Origin: Sulfitobacter sp043557345
GTDB taxonomy: Bacteria; Pseudomonadota; Alphaproteobacteria; Rhodobacterales; Rhodobacteraceae
DNA length: 64,000 nt
Assembly: GCF_043557345.1 (NCBI RefSeq)
Contig: NZ_JBIFFV010000010.1
Coordinates: 62,001 to 126,000, forward strand
Direction: 5' to 3'
How positions within the stretch are numbered: the stretch's first letter is position 1; each line of letters opens with the position of its first letter. This document shows, piece after piece, positions 51,590 to 59,216 of this stretch. A model generated the notes under the pieces. The model did no database searches. It was not told the DNA's origin and saw only the letters and a program-made list of their open reading frames with translations. A program made the translations under genes and the position numbers.

Positions 51590-52288
51590 TTAGCGGCGCG
51601 CCCCAAGCACCTCGGCCACCCATTCCGGCACGGTCTGGCTGGCTGGCCCGATGCGATGTTCGGCGAACTGATTGCCCACGGCGGAACGTTCGAGGTTGAA
51701 CTCAATCGTATGCGCCCCGGCGCGGCGGGCCTCAGCGACGAAACCGGCGGCGGGATAGACATTGCCCGAGGTGCCGATGGCGGCAAAGATATCCGCCTCG
51801 GCCAGGTGATCGAAAAGCGCATCCATCTCATAGGGCATCTCACCGAACCAGACGATATCGGGCCGCGCGGCGGGGGCGCCGCAGGCGGGGCAGGGATCAC
51901 CCGGGGCCATGACCATGGGCGCGGGCCAACGATGATCGCAAGCGGCGCAAAGCGCGCCTTTGAGCGCGCCATGCATATGCATGACCTTTTGCGAGCCGCC
52001 CTGTTCGTGCAGATCGTCGACGTTTTGGGTAATCACCACCACCTCGCCGTCCAATTCGGCCTCCAGCCGGGCGAGGGCGCGATGCGCGGCGTTGGGGGCC
52101 ACTTCGGCGGCCTGCGCGCGGCGGGCGTTGTAGAAGTCGACCACCAGTTTGGGGTTGCGGGCGAAACCTTCGGGCGTGGCCACATCTTCGACCCGGTGCT
52201 GCGCCCAGAGGCCATCGGAGGCGCGGAAGGTCTCAAGCCCGCTTTCGGCAGAGATGCCCGCGCCGGTGAGGATCACGATCTTGGTCAT
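51590..52288 (-). CDS. cobB: NAD-dependent protein deacylase (sirtuin, CobB type)
   Basis: 232 residues from the ATG at 52288. The NAD-binding GAGISAESGLETFRASDGLW, the catalytic TQNVDDLHE...MHMHG histidine, and a zinc-binding CAACDHRW...CPACG quartet are all present. FYNARR near residue 55 contains the Y-x-x-R pair that marks class III sirtuins with desuccinylase/demalonylase activity. It follows the LysR-type gene by seven bases on the same strand, suggesting co-transcription. Confidence 0.94.
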   Translation of the reverse strand: MTKIVILTGAGISAESGLETFRASDGLWAQHRVEDVATPEGFARNPKLVVDFYNARRAQAAEVAPNAAHRALARLEAELDGEVVVITQNVDDLHEQGGSQKVMHMHGALKGALCAACDHRWPAPMVMAPGDPCPACGAPAARPDIVWFGEMPYEMDALFDHLAEADIFAAIGTSGNVYPAAGFVAEARRAGAHTIEFNLERSAVGNQFAEHRIGPASQTVPEWVAEVLGARR

Positions 52289-52295
52289 GGGGGGA

Positions 52296-53291
52296 TTATT
52301 CTCCGATCGGGGCCGTGTCTTCAAGCAGGTGAAAGCCCTCGGCCAGCCAGGGCAATTGCGCGATGGCGGGGGCGATCATATGGGTCTGCATCAACTGCCG
52401 CAGGGTTTGAGCAATGTCGCGCGGCACCGGGCCGGACCATTCAGCCCCCGCAAAGAGCGAGATGGTGCGCGCAGGCGGTTGGGCCTGTGCCGCTGCGGGC
52501 AGGGGATGCGCGGCGAGGCGTTCGTGGAAGCGCGCGGCGCGCATATAGCCCAAGGGCGTGGTCACCGCCCAGCCGATGCCGCGCGCCACCATGGCCATCA
52601 GCGCCAGATGGCTGCCAATCTCAAAACGGGCGGGCAGGTCGTGGCCCTCGGATGCAAGATGCGCCTCGATCTGCCGCGCGATCAACTGATCGGCGGCATA
52701 GCGCAGGAAGGGCAGGTCGGTATCGCCGCGCAGCAGGGCGTCGGGGTCGGCGGAGGTGCCCGCGGGGGTGATGAGGATAAAGGGATCGCGGGCCAGCGGG
52801 TATTCCAAAACCCCCGCCATCGGCCCGTCGATCTGCGCCGATAGCGCCATATGCAGGCTTTTGTCGCGCAGCGCCTTGGCCAATTCATTGCTGCCTGCGG
52901 TGATCATCCGAAAGCGGCATCCGGTCAGGCTGTCGCCAAGGATCGTGGCTAGGCGCGGGGTCAGGTCATCGTCGAAATCGTCGATCACACCAAGGTTCAG
53001 CGCCTCCAAATGGGCCAGATCCATCACCGTGACTTCGCTCTGCGCTAGGCGCAATTCGCCGAGCGCCTGCTCGGCGCGGCGCAGAAACATCTGCCCGGCT
53101 GGGGTCAGCCGCATGGGGCGGCGGGTGTGGTCGACCAGTTCCGCGCCGATGGCGGATTCGAGGTTGCGCATCTGCTGGCTGACGGCGGGCTGGCTGAGCC
53201 CCGTGGCCTCGGCCGCCTGCGCCACCGACCCGCTTCGCGCCAACGCTTCAAACACTTCGATGCCCCGCAGGGTGATGCCCTTGTTCAGCAT
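52296..53291 (-). CDS. LysR-family transcriptional regulator
   Basis: 331 residues. The N-terminal winged helix-turn-helix (LRGIEVFEALARSGSVAQAAEATGLSQPAVSQQMRNLE) is classic LysR, followed by a LysR-type ligand-binding domain. It is divergent from the nitrilase-family gene and in line with the sirtuin gene downstream. By the usual LysR rule it probably regulates one or both of its neighbours; the ligand is unknown. Confidence 0.92.
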   Translation of the reverse strand: MLNKGITLRGIEVFEALARSGSVAQAAEATGLSQPAVSQQMRNLESAIGAELVDHTRRPMRLTPAGQMFLRRAEQALGELRLAQSEVTVMDLAHLEALNLGVIDDFDDDLTPRLATILGDSLTGCRFRMITAGSNELAKALRDKSLHMALSAQIDGPMAGVLEYPLARDPFILITPAGTSADPDALLRGDTDLPFLRYAADQLIARQIEAHLASEGHDLPARFEIGSHLALMAMVARGIGWAVTTPLGYMRAARFHERLAAHPLPAAAQAQPPARTISLFAGAEWSGPVPRDIAQTLRQLMQTHMIAPAIAQLPWLAEGFHLLEDTAPIGE

Positions 53292-53454
53292 ATGGTCCCA
53301 TCTCTTTCGGAACTTGTGAAACCATGGACAGGTCAGGTCAAGCCTTTGCCCAAGCGAGCGGCAGCCTCTCGGGCGTTTTCATGAAAGCGGTGCTGCTTGT
53401 CTTGAAGCCAGCGGCAAAGCTGCGCAGACTGCGCGGAAACTAGGAGCCATTCAA

Positions 53455-54330
53455 ATGAAGATCGCCACAGCCGCCTATCCGCTCGATGTTCTGACATCAT
53501 GGGCGCAATACGAAGACAAACTGGCCCATTGGGTCGCCGAGGCGGCGGTGCAGGGGGCGGAACTGCTGGTTTTTCCTGAATACGCCGCGATGGAACTGGC
53601 CACGCTCGACGGGGCCGAGGTGGCGGGCGATTTGGAACGGTCGCTTTTTGCGGTGTCGGACAAGCTTGAGGAGGCGGACCGGCTGCATGTTAAGCTCGCC
53701 GCCGAGCATAACGTGCATATCGTGGCAGGCTCCGGCCCCGCCGCGACCGAGAGCCGACCCGTGAACCGCGCCCGGCTGATCACGCCCGCGGGGCAGGTCG
53801 GGGTGCAGGACAAGCAGATCATGACCCGTTTTGAGCGTGAGGAATGGGGCGTGATCGGGGGCAATGCGCTTCAGGTCTTTGACACGGCGATCGGCAAGAT
53901 TGGGATTCTCATCTGCTATGACAGCGAGTTTCCCCTGCTGGGCCGCGCGCTGGCAGAATGCGATGTGATTTGCGTGCCCAGTGTAACCGAAACGCTCGCG
54001 GGCTATTGGCGGGTGCGCATCGGCTCCATGGCGCGGGCGCTTGAGAATCAGTGCATTACCGCCATGTCATCGGTCGTCGGCAAGGCCGATTGGTCCAACG
54101 CTCTTGGCCAATCCTATGGCGCGGGCGGGATTTTCTGCCCCCCGGATCGGGGCTTCCCGCCCACGGGGATTTTGGGCCTGCGCGAGGTCAACGCCCCCGG
54201 CTGGACCGTGGCCGACGCCGATTTGGCGCAGGTCGCCGAGGTGCGCGCGGATGGCATCGTGCTCAACCGAAGGGACTGGCAAGACCAGATTGGCCGCGAC
54301 GGAAAGGCGATAAACGTCGCTTTGCGCTGA
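53455..54330 (+). CDS. Carbon-nitrogen hydrolase (nitrilase superfamily)
   Basis: 291 residues. The catalytic triad is E42 (VFPEYAAMEL), K120 (QDKQIMTRFE) and C154 (LICYDSEFP). No signal peptide; cytosolic. The substrate could be an amide, carbamoyl compound or nitrile; the sequence does not distinguish. The divergent LysR-type regulator suggests inducible expression. infA follows about 80 bases downstream with its own upstream signals. Confidence 0.88.
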   Translation: MKIATAAYPLDVLTSWAQYEDKLAHWVAEAAVQGAELLVFPEYAAMELATLDGAEVAGDLERSLFAVSDKLEEADRLHVKLAAEHNVHIVAGSGPAATESRPVNRARLITPAGQVGVQDKQIMTRFEREEWGVIGGNALQVFDTAIGKIGILICYDSEFPLLGRALAECDVICVPSVTETLAGYWRVRIGSMARALENQCITAMSSVVGKADWSNALGQSYGAGGIFCPPDRGFPPTGILGLREVNAPGWTVADADLAQVAEVRADGIVLNRRDWQDQIGRDGKAINVALR

Positions 54331-54337
54331 ATCCCCC

Positions 54338-54366
54338 TTGAAAAAGCGCGAAAATGCGCCCATTTA
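54338..54366 (+). promoter_or_regulatory. Candidate promoter of infA
   Basis: TTGAAA (54338-54343) followed at 17 bases by CATTTA (54361-54366), about 45 bases before the infA start. The -10 match is moderate. Confidence 0.35.
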
Positions 54367-54411
54367 AGCCTGCGCCCTCGTTTTGGAGGGTTTTGTGCTC
54401 AAGGAGAGACC

Positions 54412-54630
54412 ATGGCCAAGGAAGATACGCTCGAATTTCCCGGTGTCGTGAAGGAACTCCTGCCTAACGCGACGTTTCGGGTCGAGCTGGAAAACGGCCA
54501 TGAGATCATCGCGCATACGGCAGGCAAGATGCGGAAAAACCGCATCCGTGTTCTGGCTGGCGACAAGGTTCAGGTGGAAATGACACCCTATGATTTGACC
54601 AAGGGTCGGATCAACTATCGCTTCAAGTAA
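54412..54630 (+). CDS. infA: Translation initiation factor IF-1
   Basis: 72 residues, the exact length of most bacterial IF-1 proteins, an OB-fold. Key blocks are EFPGVVKELLPNATFRVELE and AGKMRKNRIRVLAGDKV. AAGGAGA lies eight bases upstream of the ATG. IF-1 binds the 30S A site during initiation. It heads infA-maf-rng-yacG, a group typical of alphaproteobacteria. Confidence 0.98.
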   Translation: MAKEDTLEFPGVVKELLPNATFRVELENGHEIIAHTAGKMRKNRIRVLAGDKVQVEMTPYDLTKGRINYRFK

Positions 54631-54719
54631 GCGGCACCGCGTTCGCGCGTTGCGCGGCGCAGGCGGGGCCGTGCGCGGCCCCGACCGGGCCGCCGGCCTC
54701 AGGCAAAGAGGCCCATAAG

Positions 54720-55298
54720 ATGCAATTCATTCTTGGATCAGGATCGCCGCGCCGGCTGGAGCTTTTGGCCCAGATCGGCGTGACCCCCGATGCCATTCGC
54801 GCCCCCGACATTGACGAGACGCCCCATAAGGCCGAACTGCCACGCCCCTATTGCGCCCGTATGGCGCGCGAGAAAGTGGCGGCGGTGCCCGCGGGTGCGG
54901 ATGACATCGTGCTCTGCGCCGATACCACTGTGGCGCTTGGCCGGCGCATCCTTGGCAAGCCCGAGGATGAGGCCGAGGCCGAAGCCTTTTTGCGGCTGAT
55001 GTCGGGCCGTCGGCATAAGGTGGTCACCGCCGTCGCCGTCAAGCGCGGCGAGAAGTTGTGGCAGCGGGATGTGCAAAGCAGCGTGAAGATGAAATCCCTG
55101 TCCGAGCCTGAGATTCGCCGCTACCTCGCTACCGGCGATTGGCGCGGCAAGGCGGGCGGCTACGGCATTCAGGGCCCCGCGGGCGCGTTGATCCCTTGGA
55201 TCAGCGGGTCATTCACTGCAATCGTCGGCCTGCCATTGGCTGAGGCTGCGAACCTGCTGCAAGCGGCAGGCTACCCATTTGACGGAAGGACGCCATGA
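54720..55298 (+). CDS. maf: Maf-like nucleoside triphosphate pyrophosphatase
   Basis: 192 residues. The Maf signature FILGSGSPRRLELLAQIG opens the protein; ADTTVALGRRILGKPE and the region GAGGY-like GKAGGYGIQGPAG are family blocks. Maf proteins hydrolyse dTTP, UTP or modified nucleotides, keeping them out of nucleic acids. It overlaps the ribonuclease gene by four bases. Confidence 0.94.
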   Translation: MQFILGSGSPRRLELLAQIGVTPDAIRAPDIDETPHKAELPRPYCARMAREKVAAVPAGADDIVLCADTTVALGRRILGKPEDEAEAEAFLRLMSGRRHKVVTAVAVKRGEKLWQRDVQSSVKMKSLSEPEIRRYLATGDWRGKAGGYGIQGPAGALIPWISGSFTAIVGLPLAEAANLLQAAGYPFDGRTP

Positions 55299-56329
55299 AG
55301 GGCCGTACGATCATTCTCGACCATCTCGGTGATATCGAAGCCGCCGCCCTGATGGTGGACGGCAAACTTGACGATTTTCTGATCGACAGCCACGGGCCGC
55401 GTGTCGGCACCGTGTACCGCGCGGTTGCGGATCGTCCGGTGAAGGGGCAGGGGGGCATGTTCCTCAAGACCCCCGATGGCGCGGCGTTTCTGCGCCAGAT
55501 CAAGGGGCTGGCCCCCGGGCAGACGATTCTCGTGCAGGTCTCGGGCCATGCCGAGCCGGGCAAGGCGATCCCGGTGACCAATAAGCTGCTCTTCAAATCG
55601 CGCTATGCCATCGTGACGCCGGATGCGCCGGGGCTGAACATCTCGCGCTCGATCAAGGACGAGGAAGAGCGCGACCGGCTGCTGGAAATCGCCCATGAGG
55701 TTGCGGGCGGCGCCGATCTGGGCCTGATCCTGCGGTCCTCCTGCGCTGGTGCCGATGCCGAGGATATCGCCGAGGATATCGCCAATATGCTGAGCTTGGC
55801 GGATACCGTGGCCAATGATGACGGGCAGCGGATGGAGGTGCTGAGCGAAGGTGACGGTCCGCATCTGCTTGCCTGGCGCGACTGGACCGCGCCGGCCGAG
55901 GTGGTGACCGAGGCTGGCGGCTTTGACGACCACGGCATTCTGGAAGAGCTCGACCGTGTGGCCTTGGCGCAGGTGCCGCTGGGGGGCGGCGCGTCGATCT
56001 TTGTGGAGCCGACGCGCGCGCTGGTGGCCGTTGATGTAAATACCGGCAACGATGCCTCGCTCGCCGCCGGGGTGAAGGCGAATATGGCCTGCGCCAAAGC
56101 GCTGCCACGTGCCCTGCGCCTGCGCGGGCTGGGCGGGCAGATCACGCTTGACCTAGCGCCGATGCCCAAGAAGGATCGCCGGACGTTTGAAAGCGCCCTG
56201 CGCGCCGCTTTCCGCGCCGACGATGTGGATACGACGCTGGTCGGCTGGACCCCACTGGGCCATTACGAGTTGCAACGCAAACGCGCCCGCCCGGTTCTGG
56301 CGGAGGTGCTGGCAGGGGCAGGCCAATGA
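55295..56329 (+). CDS. rng: Short ribonuclease E/G family protein
   Basis: 344 residues, against about 490 for E. coli RNase G. An N-terminal S1-like domain (to about residue 110) is followed by the catalytic region, with VAVDVNTGNDAS near 250 and QITLDLAPMPKKDRR near 285 carrying the metal-binding aspartates. The usual C-terminal zinc-link (CPxC) after the RKRxR segment is missing: the chain ends soon after QRKRARPVLAEVLA. It is coupled to maf upstream and yacG downstream by ATGA overlaps. Endonuclease function in RNA processing is likely, with altered oligomerisation. Confidence 0.88.
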   Translation: MKGRTIILDHLGDIEAAALMVDGKLDDFLIDSHGPRVGTVYRAVADRPVKGQGGMFLKTPDGAAFLRQIKGLAPGQTILVQVSGHAEPGKAIPVTNKLLFKSRYAIVTPDAPGLNISRSIKDEEERDRLLEIAHEVAGGADLGLILRSSCAGADAEDIAEDIANMLSLADTVANDDGQRMEVLSEGDGPHLLAWRDWTAPAEVVTEAGGFDDHGILEELDRVALAQVPLGGGASIFVEPTRALVAVDVNTGNDASLAAGVKANMACAKALPRALRLRGLGGQITLDLAPMPKKDRRTFESALRAAFRADDVDTTLVGWTPLGHYELQRKRARPVLAEVLAGAGQ

Positions 56330-56517
56330 GCTGCCCGATCTGCAAAGCCGAAACCGTCAAGGCGCATCGCCCCTTCTGCTCGCGCCGCTGCGCCGACATT
56401 GATCTGGGCCGCTGGTTCAACGGCAGCTACGCCGTCCCCTCGCGTGACCCCGAAGACGTGGAAGCCGCCATCGACGCCGCCGAAGCGGCACAAGACCACC
56501 CCGCAAAGCCCCATTAA
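56326..56517 (+). CDS. yacG: DNA gyrase inhibitor YacG
   Basis: 63 residues. The zinc-binding pattern CPIC...FCSRRCADIDLGRW is the YacG signature. YacG binds GyrB and inhibits gyrase. The ATG overlaps the ribonuclease stop. The next feature downstream is tRNA-Phe. Confidence 0.93.
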   Translation: MSCPICKAETVKAHRPFCSRRCADIDLGRWFNGSYAVPSRDPEDVEAAIDAAEAAQDHPAKPH

Positions 56518-56632
56518 TACAGGGAAATTTGCGTTTTTTGAAAAGAAGTGGGTTTCAGGGCAAAATGGGGCTGGACACCCCGCGCCACAGGTCCTAGAAC
56601 CCGCTCACCCGACCTCGAAAGAGGTGACCCGT

Positions 56633-56707
56633 GCCCGGGTAGCTCAGGGGTAGAGCAGTGGATTGAAAATCCTCGTGTCGGTGGTTCGATTCCGCCCCCG
56701 GGCACCA
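56633..56707 (+). tRNA. tRNA-Phe (GAA)
   Basis: 75 bases with an encoded CCA. Acceptor GCCCGGG (56633-56639) pairs with CCCGGGC (56697-56703), D-arm GCTC/GAGC, anticodon loop TTGAAAA at 56663-56669 with anticodon GAA at 56665-56667, T-arm GGTGG/CCGCC with TTCGATT, discriminator A and CCA at 56705-56707. The anticodon stem has one T-T mismatch. It follows yacG. The sequence after it changes character, which fits a tRNA used as an island insertion site. Confidence 0.98.
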
Positions 56708-57115
56708 TTTTGCGATATATGAAAGTTGTTAAGTGGTTGGGAAAAAACCTATTTTTGCGTTTCTCTGCTCTTACTGTCTCATTTTTTGTATCACATTTTG
56801 TATCACATTTGTTCCGTCAACGCTCTTGGGATGTTGCTACCGAGAGCAAGAATTGCACTTCTTGCATCTGTGACAACCCCTAGCTGTCAGCGCCTATGTG
56901 AGAGATTAGTGGGGGCTCCAAGAATCTATGAAAACCCCAATAGAATAGGGATTGGAGGGTACCACATTCTGCCGAACGCAGGGCAATGCGCTCAATGAGT
57001 TGCAACAGAAGTGTACCACGGGAGACAGGATCCTGGTGGGTGAGCTCAGCTATTTTTTGCCTGGTGCTGAGATCTATGTGTTAGCTGGGGGTGCGGACAA
57101 AAACTTGGACTGTTT
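56708..57115. other. AT-rich non-coding stretch after tRNA-Phe
   Basis: About 400 bases with no convincing gene. It contains a tandem duplication of TTTTGTATCACA near 56784-56808, and a 7-bp hairpin GCAAGAA (56846-56852)/TTCTTGC (56859-56865). No integrase and no second copy of the tRNA 3' end were found. The last bases before 57116 (TGCGGACAAAAACTTGG) may be the outer end of the neighbouring IS3-family remnant. Confidence 0.5.
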
Positions 57116-57930
57116 TCACGGTGTAAGGCCGAGGCTCTTACTGTATTCGATCGGGCTTCTACCACCAAGGGACAACTTGATGCGTGTTTCGTTGTACCAG
57201 CGGATGTGGGCATCAACCTCGTCAATAAACTGGGCCACGGTGAAGGCTTGCCAATCGCGATTATAGAAGAACTCAGTCTTCAGGCTTCCGAAGAAGCCTT
57301 CACATGCGGCATTGTCCCGCTAACTCGCCTTTCTTGACATCGAACGAACGAGCTTTGCTGCCTCGATACGTTCCAGCCAGCCCGGCCAGCGATAGTGCCT
57401 CCGCGATCGCTGTGGACGATGGGCCGCACTTCGCTGTCAGCGATGGTCTCTACCGCTGCATCAAGCATTGTGTTTACGAGATCGGCATCCAGTCTGGTCC
57501 CTATGGTCCAACTTAAGACCAGGCCGTCGAAGCAATCAATGATTGGGGAAAGATAGACTTTTCCCGCTCGGATGTGGAACTCGGTGATATCGGTCAGCCA
57601 CTTCTCGTTTGGCGCTGCCGCCTGGAATTTTCGGTTGATGATATTCTCCGGCGCAGGACTAATCTCACCCAGATATGAGCTGTAACGTCGGCGCTTCGGC
57701 TTTGGGACGATCAAAGCTTCCTGCTTCATCAGGCGCCGCACCACTTTTTCGGAGATCGAGATAGAGTCCCGCGTCATATATGCTTTGAGGCGACGGTAGC
57801 CGTAGCAGCGATGGTTGCTTTCGAAAGCCTCCTTCATGGCCTGTCGAATGGGAAGATACTTATCTCCCTGTTTCATACGAGCTCTCTCTTCCTGAAGTAC
57901 GACGCGGTGATGCACGAAGTGCGCAATCAC
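57116..57930 (-). pseudogene. IS3-family transposase (OrfB), decayed
   Basis: Read on the minus strand, the sequence encodes an IS3-family integrase-type transposase: CYGYRRLKAYM, then WLTDITEFHIRAGKVYLSPIIDCFDG with the first catalytic aspartate, and PIVHSDRGG with the second. A one-base deletion directly after HSDRGG breaks the frame. The continuation HYRWPGWLERIEAAKLVRSM and, after an in-frame TAG, RDNAACEGFFGSLKTEFFYN (with the catalytic glutamate) down to EYSKSLGLTP lies in the shifted frame and ends at 57116. The upstream orfA is not recognisable. The element is dead. Confidence 0.88.
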
Positions 57931-58313
57931 CGTGCCACAGTGAGATTGCTTACGCAGAATAGCGAAGCGCGCCCAATTGCAGAGTTTGGATTTTTTGATT
58001 CTGAGAAAGGCATCCCCCTGAGCCTAAGCGCAACCGGACTGGGTTGATCCAGCATTTATTGCGCGCATTACTAACGTCTAATATGGCCCGATCATGCAGA
58101 CGTACTCAACACTAACCACCATTCCGGGAAGCCCGTTTTTAAGTATAGCAGCCCTTGGCTAATCCGCAGCCAAAGTCTGCAATCGCCCCTCTATACGGGA
58201 GCTGTAGAGGGCGAACGACGTTTGCGGACACCTTCGCTTTGAGCTAGGCCATACGCCAAGTCCCGCAACTTCTTGCCAGGACAAGATCTGCTTGCTGCGC
58301 GGCAGCGAGCCCA
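57931..58313. other. Non-coding debris between two insertion sequences
   Basis: About 380 bases. No complete gene. The part from 58159 reads on the minus strand as a fragment ending in RLQTLAAD that becomes continuous with a frame on the other side of the IS66 element once that element and one target copy are removed. The rest is probably IS3-family remnant and flank. Confidence 0.45.
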
Positions 58314-58321
58314 GTTTGACC
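58314..58321. repeat. Target site duplication, left copy (IS66 element)
   Basis: GTTTGACC directly left of the element end; identical to 60838-60845. Confidence 0.93.
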
Positions 58322-58406
58322 GTAAGCGTTGGCCCGGGGTCACGTTGTAGGGTGTGATCCGGGCTGCGAGAACGAACGCATTTTATGACGGGGAGTGCGT
58401 TTCGCA

Positions 58407-58814
58407 ATGTGCGCTACAAATTCGTTTCTCAGATCGCTTGGCGTCGAGATTTATGCGTCCGGCCATCGCCGTTGGTCGGATACCGCAAAGGCCCAGGCGG
58501 TGGCGGAGACGCTTGAGGTCGGTGCAACGGTGAACGCTGTTGCTAAGCGATATGGCATCCTTCCGAACCAACTATCGGCCTGGCGTCGACAGGCCAAGCA
58601 AGGAAAGCTGTTGCTACCCGCGCCGGATGCCGACGCGCCGCTCTTCGCTCCACTGGTGGTCTCTGCTGGGCCGGAAGAGGCCACAGAAGCTCTGACTGTT
58701 CCGAATGAGGCGATCAGATTGATCTTTGGAGAGATCGCCATCGAGCTGCCGCTGCAGACATCTGCCTCTCGGATTGTAGAGATCGCCCACGCGCTTGATG
58801 CTTCTTCATGCTGA
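58407..58814 (+). CDS. tnpA: IS66 accessory protein TnpA
   Basis: 135 residues from the ATG at 58407, with GGGGAG 11 bases upstream; a GTG at 58395 is the alternative start. The N-terminal helix-turn-helix region (WSDTAKAQAVAETLEVGATVNAVAKRYGILPNQLSAWRR) is typical of IS66 orf1. Its tail overlaps the tnpB start by seven bases. Confidence 0.9.
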   Translation: MCATNSFLRSLGVEIYASGHRRWSDTAKAQAVAETLEVGATVNAVAKRYGILPNQLSAWRRQAKQGKLLLPAPDADAPLFAPLVVSAGPEEATEALTVPNEAIRLIFGEIAIELPLQTSASRIVEIAHALDASSC

Positions 58815-59161
58815 TGCCATCGCAAGGCGTTCGGATATTGGTTGCGACGCGGCCGGTGGACTTCCGTAAAGGACGCGATGGATTGGCTTCGATGGTGCAG
58901 TCGGCATTGGCCCAAGACCCCTTTACCGGAACAGTCTTTGTATTCCGCGCCAAACGGGCCGACAGGATGAAGATTTTGTTCTGGGACGGCAGCGGGCTCG
59001 TGATGACCTACAAGCGACTTGAGGAGAACAGCTTCATTTGGCCCGCCATTCGAGATGGCGTGATCACCTTGAACCGCCCCCAATTCGAGGCGCTTTTTGC
59101 AGGGCTGGACTGGCGCCGGGTGCGCTCTTTAGAACCCCGCAGACCGGCTGCGGCAGAGTGA
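58808..59161 (+). CDS. tnpB: IS66 accessory protein TnpB
   Basis: 117 residues. The family core RPVDFRKGRDGLASMVQ, FVFRAKRADRMKILFWDGSG and KRLEENSFIWP matches IS66 orf2. It is required for IS66 transposition together with TnpA and TnpC. Overlaps tnpA at the start. Confidence 0.95.
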   Translation: MLMPSQGVRILVATRPVDFRKGRDGLASMVQSALAQDPFTGTVFVFRAKRADRMKILFWDGSGLVMTYKRLEENSFIWPAIRDGVITLNRPQFEALFAGLDWRRVRSLEPRRPAAAE

Positions 59162-59216
59162 CTCGGAGGCGCAAAAGGCCTGCCCATTTGGGCGTAAATC
59201 AAGCTATACTCCGGGC

